Shown piece by piece: positions 9,538 to 18,309 of a stretch of 64,000 bases of DNA. The position numbers and the translations under genes are program-made. The notes beneath the pieces were generated by a model. That model did no database searches. It saw only the letters and a program-made list of their open reading frames with translations, and had not been told where the DNA came from. The DNA comes from Pseudomonadota bacterium. GTDB taxonomy: Bacteria; Desulfobacterota; Desulfovibrionia; Desulfovibrionales; Desulfovibrionaceae. The stretch covers positions 1 to 64,000 of the forward strand of contig JAEYOJ010000095.1 in the NCBI GenBank assembly GCA_023411815.1, in the 5' to 3' direction. Numbering within the stretch: position 1 is the stretch's first letter; each line of letters begins with the position of its first letter.

Positions 9538-10967
9538 GTCTGATCGCTCGCGCCATCTGAATTTTCGCTCTGGGGTTTAGGTGCAGATTGCACGATTCCC
9601 CGTTGCTTCAAAAGCTCACTCATGCGGAAGGTTGTCTTGTCGATGGCTGCCTTGGGCAAATAGTATTCCGTCAGTGTAGTCAGATCAGCCAAGGCAGGAC
9701 CGATTAGCAGACTGATCTGAGAAGGCCTGCCGACCTTCTCATAGATTTGCATGATGCGACCGAGCTGGTCGTCATACGAGATCACGACAAGATGTGTGGA
9801 CGGGATGGTAAGCATGTCCCGAATTACGCGGTTGATATGCTCGTCGCCAAAGCTGTATCCGTAGGTCAATAGCGTGCTATTGGGACGGCAAACCGCCGAA
9901 GCCAGATCCCGGAATAGCTCGACATAGGGGTAGTCGGCTGTTTCCCTGTCTTTAGCCGCATTGGGATAAATCATCAACTGGTGGGCAGTTGCCCCGTCCA
10001 ATCCGGGCGCTCTAAGATATGGCGCAATGTCCTCCGCTCCAAAAGGAAGGCCAATCCGGCGGATGTCCTCACCGTTATGAATCCAGTCCACGGAGCCGTG
10101 AAGCTTGGTGAATCGGGCGACACCTTCCAAATATCGGGGTTCACCGCGTATGCCGGGCGGGTTGTAGTGCATGTCCAGGTCAAGCCGCGAGGAGCGGAAG
10201 ATGGGCATGAGGGTTCCCAGAAAACGATCCAGCAGATGCAGGCCGGCAAGTTCGGCTCCCACCTCGATAAGACGATCATAGTTTGTCGTGAAGATGTTCA
10301 GGCGGTCACGCACGCCTGTTCTGCTTGCGAAGCTCATCAGGAAGGTGACAAGCGTGTTGAAGGCTTGCTCGCGTTTTTCAGTTGCAGCGGAAGCAATCCC
10401 TTCTTCACTTTTCAGGATGGATTTGGCGAAGTCGGCCATTCCACTCTGGAGTTCTTTGCGAAGCGAATCAGCCTTGTCATCTCCAAGAATCTCCAGACCT
10501 CGAAGCAGTTCATTAGCAACGCGTAACTGATCTTCCAGGTTCTTCTTTGCCCGGCCAGCGGCTTTCGCAGACCTCTCGGCCTGCGCGGCGATCTTATCTT
10601 TGTGGACACTCAGTTCGAGTTCGCTCATGCCAGTCGCACTCCTGCCTGTGGCCAGGTAATGAACGGCATGGGTGAGGCCAGAACCGGCAAGTACGGAAAG
10701 ATGCTCCGACTGGAAAAGCGAGGTCAGCCACGGTTCAATATGACTGCGTAATTCTTTCCAGCAAAATTCCTCTTCAGCACCTACCCATGATGCTTCACTA
10801 CCATGGGCAAGCTTACATTTTACACTCTTATCTCCAGAAACGAAGCGGACCGGCTTATAGTCATCCCTGACTTTGACGATGTTCTCTGATCGTTTTTCGT
10901 CAGGAGCTTTTTCATCGGCATTCGCCACGTCACCACTCCTTGCTTGCTCATTTGCAAAGGGCTTCAT
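9534..10967 (-). CDS. SIR2-domain protein, probable NADase partner of HerA
   Basis: 477 aa. SIR2-like motifs are visible in order: LAGSGLTH at about 93-100 (nucleotide-binding Gly loop), FTTNYDRLIE at about 226-235, and the catalytic-type His in KLHGSVDW at about 289-294. Residues 115-205 form an Ala/Lys/Glu-rich, probably coiled-coil insertion. Defence-type SIR2 proteins deplete NAD+ on infection, and SIR2-HerA pairs form large complexes. Its start overlaps the DUF4391 gene by 20 bases and its end overlaps the HerA start by 4. The NADase activity is inferred from the family. Confidence 0.85.
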   Translation of the reverse strand: MKPFANEQARSGDVANADEKAPDEKRSENIVKVRDDYKPVRFVSGDKSVKCKLAHGSEASWVGAEEEFCWKELRSHIEPWLTSLFQSEHLSVLAGSGLTHAVHYLATGRSATGMSELELSVHKDKIAAQAERSAKAAGRAKKNLEDQLRVANELLRGLEILGDDKADSLRKELQSGMADFAKSILKSEEGIASAATEKREQAFNTLVTFLMSFASRTGVRDRLNIFTTNYDRLIEVGAELAGLHLLDRFLGTLMPIFRSSRLDLDMHYNPPGIRGEPRYLEGVARFTKLHGSVDWIHNGEDIRRIGLPFGAEDIAPYLRAPGLDGATAHQLMIYPNAAKDRETADYPYVELFRDLASAVCRPNSTLLTYGYSFGDEHINRVIRDMLTIPSTHLVVISYDDQLGRIMQIYEKVGRPSQISLLIGPALADLTTLTEYYLPKAAIDKTTFRMSELLKQRGIVQSAPKPQSENSDGASDQT

Positions 10968-11649
10968 ATTCAGATTTTAGCTGTCGGAGATGAGCATTAA
11001 TTTCCACCTTGCGCTTGAACTGCTTTTCAACCTCAAGCCGCGAGACGGTTTTTTCCAGTTCGCGCCGGATGGCTTGCGCTTTACTCAGCCGCTCGACTAG
11101 TGCATCCAGCGTTTCCTGCGGGCGCGCAGGCAATGGCATTAGGTTGTGGAGTATCTGTTCATACAGGCTGCCCAGGTTGAGCGCAACGGGCAGTGCATCG
11201 CGCGGGCTACTTGCGGGCAACCAGTCCGTGGCGAAGTAGTCAGAAATGACTTGGCGTTTGGGGTCAGCCTCCCCGTGGGCCAGAGATGGGCGTTTGTAGG
11301 CAGCGATGACCTGGATGCGGCCCTCGGCATTAAGCTCGAAGACGATGGGTAGGGGAATGGCTGCATCCATACAGCGCAGCACGTCCGGGTGGAGTTCGGA
11401 GGTTTTTAGGTGGACGCTGAAAACCTGGATCTCCTGGACGCCGCGCGTGGCGGGCAGGTTGATGGTTTCCGGAGCCAGCTTGTATTGCCAGACGATTTGC
11501 TCCACCTGCTTGACGAATAGCGCCTTCAACCGGGCATTGACTTGGCCCTGTTCGTAAAATTTGATCTTGGGCACGGAACGGCCAAAGGCGGCCTGAGGCG
11601 GCCAAGCCACAAGCGCGGGACAAGGCCGCTGGCGCGTTAGCTGGTTCAT
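10948..11649 (-). CDS. DUF4391-domain protein
   Basis: 233 aa with motifs I recognise from DUF4391 (KIKFYEQGQV, FVKQVEQIVWQYKLAP, PATRGVQEIQVF) and a C-terminal coiled coil rich in Lys/Glu. DUF4391 genes are often found between a large helicase and type III-like Mod/Res genes; biochemical function is unknown to me. Its ATG overlaps the helicase stop codon (ATGA) and its end overlaps the SIR2 gene by 20 bases, which ties it into the operon. Family assignment is from memory. Confidence 0.75.
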   Translation of the reverse strand: MNQLTRQRPCPALVAWPPQAAFGRSVPKIKFYEQGQVNARLKALFVKQVEQIVWQYKLAPETINLPATRGVQEIQVFSVHLKTSELHPDVLRCMDAAIPLPIVFELNAEGRIQVIAAYKRPSLAHGEADPKRQVISDYFATDWLPASSPRDALPVALNLGSLYEQILHNLMPLPARPQETLDALVERLSKAQAIRRELEKTVSRLEVEKQFKRKVEINAHLRQLKSEYEALCK

Positions 11650-14600
11650 GCGGGTTCCTGCACCACCAAAAAGGAAATCAGCTCAAAGTCGTCCAGTCCG
11701 CTGATGGTCTGCGTCAAGGCCGTAGTCTTGCCGCCGGAGAACAGGCTGTCGATGTCCTTTTCTTCCTTGACCTCGATCATCGAACGGATGGCCTGGCCCA
11801 GCAGGTTCGAATAAATCTGCATCTTGCGGCCGTCGGCAGTCTCCCGGTTGAAGCGTTGGCAAAGGTCGGACAGCGGTTGCCCTCGCCTCTTGCAGCACGT
11901 GCGGGCCAGATCGAGCAGGCGCTTGACTTCAGTGTGGTTGTGGACGACCTCGCCTTCCCGGCTGATATAGACAAGATAATATGGATGCAAGCGGTTATGC
12001 TGCGGCAGGTTGGCAGGCGGATTGATGCCACTGTTGTGGTTGCGCAAGGTGAAGATGACGCCGGGGCGAAGGCCCCGCTCTGGCGCGGCGGGCACGATGG
12101 CGTGCAGGCCATTGGGGGCGTTCGCCAGCTCGCCGTGGGCTTTTACATAATTCAGCAAGTCCATGCGAAAATCGTTCAAGCCCAGATCGGTAATGGAAAC
12201 ACCCGTTTTCAGGTCTTCCAGTTCAATCACTTCTTCCTGCAAACGGCGCAGTTGTTCCTTGCGATAGGCCATGTCATTGGCTTGCGCTGAGAGCACGTTG
12301 TCATCGCCCGTGGCGGTGACATCGGCGATCATCATGCGGCTTTCCACGCGATCCTTGAGGTTGATGTATTCATCCAGTGAAATGTCCGGCCAGTAGTTCA
12401 CCAGTTGGATGCTGGTATTGGGCGAGCCGATACGGTCCACACGGCCAAAGCGCTGGATTATGCGCACCGGGTTCCAATGAATGTCGTAGTTGATGAGGTA
12501 GTCACAATCCTGAAGATTCTGGCCTTCGGAGATGCAATCCGTGCCGATCAATACCTCGATTTCCTCTGTCTCATTGGGCAAGACCAACGCCTTTTCCTTG
12601 GAGCGCGGCGAGAATAGGGTCAATAGATCCTGGAAGTCATAGCCCCTGCCCAGCGTGGACTGAGGCGCACCCTTGCCGGTGACTTTGGCGGTATGCAGCT
12701 TTTTGCTTGCCAGCAATTCCGGGGCGAGATTGGCGTAGAGATAGTCAGCAGTATCGGCAAAAGCGGTGAAGATCAGCACCTTCTTGTTGCCAGGGTTGAT
12801 GGGCTTGGCAATCTTATCCAGCACATGGGCTCTGAGGTGCTGGAGCTTGGCGTCCTGCTCGGGCGTGATTTTGTTCATCGCGGCCAGCAGGTTTTCGATA
12901 TGAGCCAAATCGGACTCCAGGTCGTGTTCCCAGCGGGGCAAGTCCATATCGGCCAGGTTAATCTTGACCTTGCCGCCGATTTCGCTGTCGCTCAGCTCAT
13001 CGTCCAGGGCGTCATCGTCGTCAGCTTCAATGCCTTCCAGGGCGTTGGTCATGTCGCCCACGATGCCGTTTGCGCCGTTTTGCTGGAACGCAGCGATCTT
13101 GCCCAGCGTGGATTGATGCTTGCGTTGCAGGGATTGCAGGGTGAGACGGAAAGCCTCCACTGAGCTTTCTAGTCGCTTGAGCAGGTTGACGGTCATCAGG
13201 GCCTGCAAACTCATTTCACGGTCTGCTTGGCGTAGTGTGCCCTTGCCGCCAACCTTGGTATCGTACAGGTCTTCGTATTTCTTCAGACGACTGGGTAGGA
13301 TGTAGCTGATTGGGCCGTATACCGACATCCTGATCTGGGTAAGCAGGTCGAAGATTTCATTGAAGCTCATCGTCCCTGCTTGCGTGGACAAGGGTTGCTG
13401 AAATGTCAGCGGCTTGCGGCGCTCCGGGAAATGACCGATGTCCTTGGTGTCGTAGAAAGTCTGGATGTGCCTGCGCGAACGGGCGATTGTCACGCTATCC
13501 AGAAGCTCAAAGAAATCGAAGTCCAGCGCGTCCAGAATGGCGCGCGGCGTGCGTTCTTCAGGCGGCAGCCTCGACCAAGCGTTGAAAACCTTCTGTGCGT
13601 TGCGAAAGACCTCTTCCACCGATTTGCTAGTGCGCAGCTTTTTGCTCAAGTTTTCAGAATCGCCCTCGTAGGCCAGCGCCAGTTGGTTGCGCAGATCGGT
13701 GAAGCGATTGTTGACCGGCGTGGCCGAGAGCATCAGCACCTTGGTCTTGACGCCTTGGCGGATGACCTGGTTCATCAGCTTCTGGTAACGGGTTTCTCGG
13801 TCCTTGACCGCCTCGTTGTTGCGAAAGTTGTGAGATTCGTCGATGACAACCAGATCATAGTTGCCCCAGTTGATCCGGTTCAGCGGAATGCCGTGGGAAT
13901 CGCCGCTGGTGCGGCTCAAATCTGTGTGGTTCAACACGTCGTAGCTGAACCTGTCCTTGGCAAAGATGTTGGTTTTGAGATTATGTCGGTAGGTCAGCCA
14001 GTTGTCAGCCAGCTTCTTGGGGCAAAGCACCAGCACCGATTTGTTGCGAAGTTCGTAATACTTAATGACCGCCAATGCAGTGAAGGTCTTGCCTAGCCCA
14101 ACGCTGTCGGCAAGGATGCAGCCGCTATAGGTTTCCAGCTTATTGATTATGCCAGTGGCCGCATCTTTTTGATAGTTGAAGAGTTTGTTCCAGATCAGGG
14201 AGTCCTGGTAGCCTGTGCGGTCGTTGGGCAGAACGTCCTCGTTCATGTCGTCGAGGAACTCATTGAAGATATTGTAGAGCATCCGAAAGTAGATGCTCTC
14301 GGGCGAGTTTTCCTTGTAAACAGTGGCAATGTGATCGCATATTTGCGTGGTCACATCTTCCAGCTTTGCCGGGTCGTTCCAGATTTGGTCAAACAGGTTC
14401 AGGTACTGGCTTGTCAGCGCCGGGTCGTCCACTTGGTTGACGAAGTTGGAGACGGCGTTGCCTTGCTGGTAGCCTAGATCGACAGCGGTGAATCCGTGCA
14501 GGGGCATGTAGGCGGTATCCGCCCCGCCAGCTTGTACGCAGGCAAACTGCTGCATGGGCGCGTTGCTGCGGTTGCTCTTGAACCTGGCCTTGCGGCGCAA

Positions 14601-14933
14601 CCAGTCGGCGCATTCGCGGGCAATGGCGCGCTGGGTCAGCTTGTTGCGAAGCTGAATCTCGAACTCGCCGCCGTAGAGACTGCGTTCGCGGCCCAGCTTA
14701 GGAATGTGGAATTCGCGTCGTTCCTTGCGAATTTTGTCGGTTACTTCGTCCGCGACGAACGTAGGCGCTGTGAAGATGAACTCCAGTTCTTCAATCTGCT
14801 CCAATTCTGCCTTCAGCGCCTCATAGGCGTATATGGAGAAGCACGATGCAGCGACCTTGAACGTCGCTCCCGGCTTGAGGGTTTGCTTCAAATCCTCCCC
14901 AAGCAGGCTATTGATGTTGTCAATGAGCTTCAA
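11646..14933 (-). CDS. PLD-like / SNF2-type helicase
   Basis: 1095 aa, first gene of the defence operon. The N-terminus fits a phospholipase D-like domain found in some defence helicases. The SF2 core has Walker A ADSVGLGKT at about 276-284, VVIDESHNFRN (DEAH-like box), LMLSATPVNNR (motif III), and a C-terminal domain ending QNLQDCDYLINYD ... RIIQRFGRVDRIGS (motifs V-VI). Such helicases recur with DUF4391 and methyltransferases in defence islands. No gene lies in the 450 bases upstream, so the operon promoter should be there. Confidence 0.88.
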   Translation of the reverse strand: MKLIDNINSLLGEDLKQTLKPGATFKVAASCFSIYAYEALKAELEQIEELEFIFTAPTFVADEVTDKIRKERREFHIPKLGRERSLYGGEFEIQLRNKLTQRAIARECADWLRRKARFKSNRSNAPMQQFACVQAGGADTAYMPLHGFTAVDLGYQQGNAVSNFVNQVDDPALTSQYLNLFDQIWNDPAKLEDVTTQICDHIATVYKENSPESIYFRMLYNIFNEFLDDMNEDVLPNDRTGYQDSLIWNKLFNYQKDAATGIINKLETYSGCILADSVGLGKTFTALAVIKYYELRNKSVLVLCPKKLADNWLTYRHNLKTNIFAKDRFSYDVLNHTDLSRTSGDSHGIPLNRINWGNYDLVVIDESHNFRNNEAVKDRETRYQKLMNQVIRQGVKTKVLMLSATPVNNRFTDLRNQLALAYEGDSENLSKKLRTSKSVEEVFRNAQKVFNAWSRLPPEERTPRAILDALDFDFFELLDSVTIARSRRHIQTFYDTKDIGHFPERRKPLTFQQPLSTQAGTMSFNEIFDLLTQIRMSVYGPISYILPSRLKKYEDLYDTKVGGKGTLRQADREMSLQALMTVNLLKRLESSVEAFRLTLQSLQRKHQSTLGKIAAFQQNGANGIVGDMTNALEGIEADDDDALDDELSDSEIGGKVKINLADMDLPRWEHDLESDLAHIENLLAAMNKITPEQDAKLQHLRAHVLDKIAKPINPGNKKVLIFTAFADTADYLYANLAPELLASKKLHTAKVTGKGAPQSTLGRGYDFQDLLTLFSPRSKEKALVLPNETEEIEVLIGTDCISEGQNLQDCDYLINYDIHWNPVRIIQRFGRVDRIGSPNTSIQLVNYWPDISLDEYINLKDRVESRMMIADVTATGDDNVLSAQANDMAYRKEQLRRLQEEVIELEDLKTGVSITDLGLNDFRMDLLNYVKAHGELANAPNGLHAIVPAAPERGLRPGVIFTLRNHNSGINPPANLPQHNRLHPYYLVYISREGEVVHNHTEVKRLLDLARTCCKRRGQPLSDLCQRFNRETADGRKMQIYSNLLGQAIRSMIEVKEEKDIDSLFSGGKTTALTQTISGLDDFELISFLVVQEPA

Positions 14934-15385
14934 TAGCCACCTCTCGAATTGGAAAAAACTGCAACCTCCTCGGCCTTGGTCAACTCAGGCATCGCTTTTG
15001 TGCTCCCTTGGCTGATAGTATCTATCGGGGTAGTCAAAAAACAGGTCCACGACAAGACCCGCTAGCCGAGGAGGCAACTCTTCAGGATATCTTACAAATC
15101 CAAAACGATAGAGGGCGGCGAAAAGCTAATCGCCAAGATGGGTGTTGCAGTCCTCACCGTGATGTTCGGAATCGGCATTGGTTTCTGCAGGGGCTGGTAC
15201 CTGGGCGGATGCCTTCGGTTGCGGATGGAGTGGTGGATAAGGTAGACGTGGTCTTGGCGTGTGCGGTAGGCACCTGAATGCCTGTTCAGGCACAGCTGCT
15301 CATAGGGCCTGATCTGAAAGTAAAACGTTGCAGAGACTCATTGCCGACCATCTGCAAATCTTTTTTCACCAAAGGAGGAAATACA
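14934..15385. other. Intergenic region upstream of the defence operon
   Basis: About 450 bases without a convincing gene. It must hold the leftward promoter of the helicase operon and the rightward promoter of the IS-split small gene. A possible 35-aa ORF at 15138-15245 (+), beginning MGVAVLTVMFGIGIGF, is hydrophobic at its start but lacks a clear ribosome-binding site; I do not call it a gene. Confidence 0.4.
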
Positions 15386-15404
15386 GTGTGCACTCGCAAT
15401 GTAC

Positions 15405-16252
15405 TAGGGCGTGTCCTCAAATGAGCCAGATGGCAGTCGAGGCGAGGTATATTGCCGCCAGGAAGTTTTGAGCAGTCTTGTCATAACGAGTGGCGATGGC
15501 TCGGAACTGCTTGAGCTTACAGAAAAAGTTCTCGATGAGGTGCCGCGCCTTGTAGAGTTCCTTGTCATAGGGACGCGCATACTTCCTGTTAACCTTGGGC
15601 GGAATGACAGGCTCCTTGCCTGCCGCCAGCAGCGGTTTGATGACCCGCTGATCTGCATCAAACCCTTTATCTGCTATTACCGTTTTGGACTCTATATATG
15701 GCAGAAGCATATCCGCCCCATCAAGATCACAGGCCTGTCCGGGCGTCAGGGCAAAGCCAGTCGGATTGCCCAAGGCATCAACCGTGGCGTTGATCTTTGT
15801 GCTCAGGCCTCCTTTGCTGCGCCCGAGGGCCTCGCATCGCCCCTTTTTTTAGCGCCAGCGCTGTGCTGATGCGCCCGGACAATGGTTGTGTCGATCATCG
15901 CGTACTCATTGTCGGCGTCAGCGGCCAGCTCCTTGAAAACTCGCTTCCACACGCCACGCTTGGCCCATCTGCTGAACCGGGTATGGACCACTTTCCAGGG
16001 CCCGAACCGCTCCGGTAAATCCCGCCAGGGTATCCCAGCCTGGTACCGGTACAACACCGCCTCGACAAACAGGCGGTTATCCTTTGCCGTCACTCCCACC
16101 GAACCCACTCGGCCCGGCAGCAGGTCTTTGATGCGTTCCCACTGGTCATCTCGTAAGGCATAACGACGTGCCATGGCTCAGCCCCTCCCTCAGGCTACTA
16201 CCAAATAGGCACGACGAATCCACTTGAAAACCCCAATTGAGGGCACGCCCTA
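15405..16252 (-). mobile_element. IS5-family insertion sequence (IS427-like group)
   Basis: Terminal inverted repeats GGGCGTGTCCTCAA (15407-15420) and TTGAGGGCACGCCC (16237-16250) differ at one position. Each is flanked by TA, consistent with a 2-base target duplication. About 844 bp between flanks, typical of the group. It carries one transposase made from two overlapping frames. It is inserted into a small gene between the defence operon and the island integrase. Confidence 0.88.
15417..16174 (-). CDS. IS5-family transposase, made by -1 frameshift
   Basis: Frame A (16174 to 15803) encodes the N-terminal part (MARRYALRDDQWERIKDLLP ... EYAMIDTTIVRAHQHSAGAKK). Frame B, ending at 15417, carries IADKGFDAD and the C-terminal part with YKARHLIENFFCKLKQFR. 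The frames meet at an A7G run (15850-15843 on the minus strand). A -1 slip there gives KKGRCEALGRSKGG and continues into INATVDALGNPTGF, the normal IS5-family sequence. DDE residues are represented by D in MIDTT, D in ADKGFD and E in HLIENFF. It looks intact and probably active. Confidence 0.88.
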
Positions 16253-16681
16253 ACAAAGAAGTTTTTATTCTCCGTGCCAGAAGGTAAGTGCCTTGCCTCC
16301 AACTGTTTCTCTGGCCCAAACATGAAATCTGGGAGCATCTTTGAGGGAATTGTTCCCGCAGCGGCAGAACGCCTGGAATACTGGAAAAAGATAAAAGCCG
16401 CCGGAGCGGATCAACGCCTCTGCGTGGTCTACGACAGCAAAGAAGAGTATGACGAGTCTATGAGTCAGCTGCGTAGCCAATATATTCAGACTTCGTAGGG
16501 TCGCGGGCTCGCCTCGCACAAAGCCAAACATATAGGCTTTCAGCTCTCGGTTATAGGAACAGATCGATCCCTTCCGCCCTTGGTTCAGAGAATATGCAAT
16601 TGGCCTCTAGCAAAACCACGTAGCCTTAGTAGGCTAGTGTCCTCGGAAAAGCGCATGCCTGTGTGAGGGGAGCATTCTTGC

Positions 16682-17902
16682 CTATTCTTCCCCTGCCACT
16701 CGACCCCGAACCGGGAGCTGCACTACCTTACCCGGCTCTGCTGTGAGGGCCTGGGCAAGCCCCTGCATGGCCCGACGCTGCACGTCCTCGGAGCCCTTGG
16801 CGTAGCGGAAGACCATGGCCGGAGTCTTCCAGCCGAAGATGATCTGTAGATCCTTGATGGGTACTCCCCGGCGCGCTGCGAAGGTCGCGGCCGAATGGCG
16901 TAGGGAATGGAAACTGATCTTCTCGCGGGAAGAGCGGCCCTCATTAAGGCCAAGATGTATCACGGCAGTACGAAAGGCGCTCGGAGCCTCTTTCCAAGGT
17001 GAGCCGTTCTCCTTGGTGAAGACATGTTTGCCAGTGGCCCCTGGGTCTCGGCTCTTGAGTACGTCCACCACCTCCTGGGCAAGGAAGACTTCCCGGGCAT
17101 CACGGTTCTTCGTCAGGGGGAAAAGCACGGCCTTGCGCACAAGATCCACATGCTCCCATTTGAGGCTGAATGCCTCCGAGGCCCGGCAACCCGTAAAAGC
17201 CGCGAAAATGGTTATGTCTCGCGCGTGTCGGTCCCTGATCTCCAGTTCTACCAGGATGGCCCGCAACTCGTCAGGAGTCACGGCCCGAAGCCGGCAGTTG
17301 TTCACTTTGGGCATGGAAATCCGAGCCACGGGGTTTTCGAGTGGGTTCACGATCTTGCGTTTGGCCGCATGCTTCCAGATACGCCGGAATGTGCCGAGGA
17401 TGTATTCTTGGGTCCGGGGGGATAACTTGGCCTCGCGCATGCGATCCTGGACGCGCTCCAGGTCAACGTCCCGGATTTCTCGCAGGGGGATACGGCCAAG
17501 GTGTGGCCCAAGCCAGTGCTTGAAGTGGCTTTCTTCCTTCTCACTGGACGTAGCCTTCACTCGATTCTTGAGGGCGGGCCCGTAGTCCTCATCCCAAAAG
17601 GCTTGCAGAGTAAGACCGGTCCGGCGTTCGGCTTCCCGCTCGGCTTGGGCGGACGCTCGCATTTCCCCGAGGGAGCTTGCCCCCTTGCCGGTGCGGATCG
17701 CTTCCTTGATTTGGGATAGCACGGCGTTTGCCTTGTCCGCCGTCATACCCTCTGAAGACCAGCCGACGCCTTCGGAAACCGTCTTGCCGTCCTTCCAGTA
17801 GGTCAGACAGTAATACCGGTCAGGCCTGACCCCATGCTTGCGACTCTCGCTCTCACGATACCGGACCCCCGCGTATCTCGTCTTGATCCACCGCCGGGCC
17901 AT
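16682..17902 (-). CDS. int: Tyrosine recombinase, island 1 integrase
   Basis: 406 aa. The C-terminal catalytic domain shows the Arg box TGCRASEAFSLKW, the HxLRH box FHSLRHSAATF and the terminal Tyr region FGWKTPAMVFRYAK. The N-terminal part (SRKHGVRPDRYYCLTYW ... GWSSEGMTADKA) resembles the island 2 integrase (RRHGVRSDRYFVLRF ... GWASEGITLEKA), so both belong to one integrase group. It lies about 150 bases from the tRNA-Leu fragment and is transcribed away from it, with arm-like repeats between them. Confidence 0.92.
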   Translation of the reverse strand: MARRWIKTRYAGVRYRESESRKHGVRPDRYYCLTYWKDGKTVSEGVGWSSEGMTADKANAVLSQIKEAIRTGKGASSLGEMRASAQAEREAERRTGLTLQAFWDEDYGPALKNRVKATSSEKEESHFKHWLGPHLGRIPLREIRDVDLERVQDRMREAKLSPRTQEYILGTFRRIWKHAAKRKIVNPLENPVARISMPKVNNCRLRAVTPDELRAILVELEIRDRHARDITIFAAFTGCRASEAFSLKWEHVDLVRKAVLFPLTKNRDAREVFLAQEVVDVLKSRDPGATGKHVFTKENGSPWKEAPSAFRTAVIHLGLNEGRSSREKISFHSLRHSAATFAARRGVPIKDLQIIFGWKTPAMVFRYAKGSEDVQRRAMQGLAQALTAEPGKVVQLPVRGRVAGEE

Positions 17903-17910
17903 GGCTCCTC

Positions 17911-17932
17911 CTGGTACAAGGCTGGTACAAGG
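17911..17932. repeat. Tandem CTGGTACAAGG repeats, likely integrase arm sites
   Basis: Two exact, adjacent 11-base copies (17911-17921 and 17922-17932) between the integrase start and the tRNA-Leu fragment. The other island has the similar paired ACTGGCACA repeats next to its integrase. This placement fits arm-type integrase binding sites, which is an inference. Confidence 0.6.
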
Positions 17933-18048
17933 ATTTCTTGCTAAACAGCGTTATTTTACGTGATGCTTCGTGAAGTCAAAGTAGGGGTAAAATCAAGCGC
18001 CAGCAAGGATTTTGTGGTGGTTTGTGAACTAGTGTGAAAGCTGCTTTG

Positions 18049-18108
18049 AGGGACTTAAAATCCCTCGGCCGCAAGGCCGTACCGGTTCAAGTCCGGTCCC
18101 GGGTACCA
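18049..18108 (+). repeat. 3' fragment of tRNA-Leu(TAA), island attachment site
   Basis: The sequence contains a complete anticodon stem-loop (AGGGA-CTTAAAA-TCCCT, anticodon TAA), a long variable arm (CGGCCGCAAGGCCG), a T-arm (ACCGG-TTCAAGT-CCGGT), and an acceptor strand ending CCCGGGTACCA. No matching 5' acceptor (ACCCGGG) or D-arm lies upstream, so it is not a functional tRNA gene. It is best read as the duplicated 3' end left by integration. Confidence 0.85.
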
Positions 18109-18309
18109 GGAAAACGAGTCATCGGCCTAATCAGGCCCATATCCTTCTCGCGCCTTCCTTCTTTCCTGCGTGGTCAAGAATCGGAGCGGTCCTGCGGCTG
18201 TAGCCAAGAAGCGCGAAGCGTCGGCAGGGTGTCCGGGGCAGCAGGCCCTGGACCGTCGAACCTGGAGCAAGGAGGGAAGGACAAGGCCCTCCCTCCATGC
18301 GCTTGATGC

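Larger units (their letters stand above)
15386..16498 (+). pseudogene. Small gene split by the IS5-family element
   Basis: A strong ribosome-binding site (AAAGGAGG, 15371-15378) precedes a GTG at 15386 that opens seven codons before the insertion. Removing the element and one TA copy joins these codons in frame to an 82-codon stretch (16253-16498 with stop). The result is an uninterrupted 88-aa protein starting MCTRNVLTKKFLFSVPEGKC. The tail contains RLEYWKKIKAAGADQ and VVYDSKEEYDES. No family is recognised. The restored frame suggests a recent insertion and that the gene was functional. Confidence 0.65.
1..18108. mobile_element. Island 1, integrated at tRNA-Leu(TAA) (left end outside window)
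   Basis: The right boundary is a 3' fragment of tRNA-Leu(TAA) ending at 18108, beside a tyrosine integrase and two tandem CTGGTACAAGG repeats. Inside lie a VWA/small-gene cassette, a six-gene restriction/defence operon and an IS5-family element. To the right, GC-rich housekeeping genes begin. By the usual geometry of tRNA-targeted islands, the intact tRNA-Leu should lie to the left of this window, so full size cannot be given. No conjugation or virion gene is visible in the part present. The boundary is well supported; the statement that everything from base 1 belongs to one element is inference. Confidence 0.7.

Noticed and set aside
15138..15245. Small hydrophobic 35-aa ORF upstream of the defence operon
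   Set aside because: No clear ribosome-binding site and no second copy to support it.
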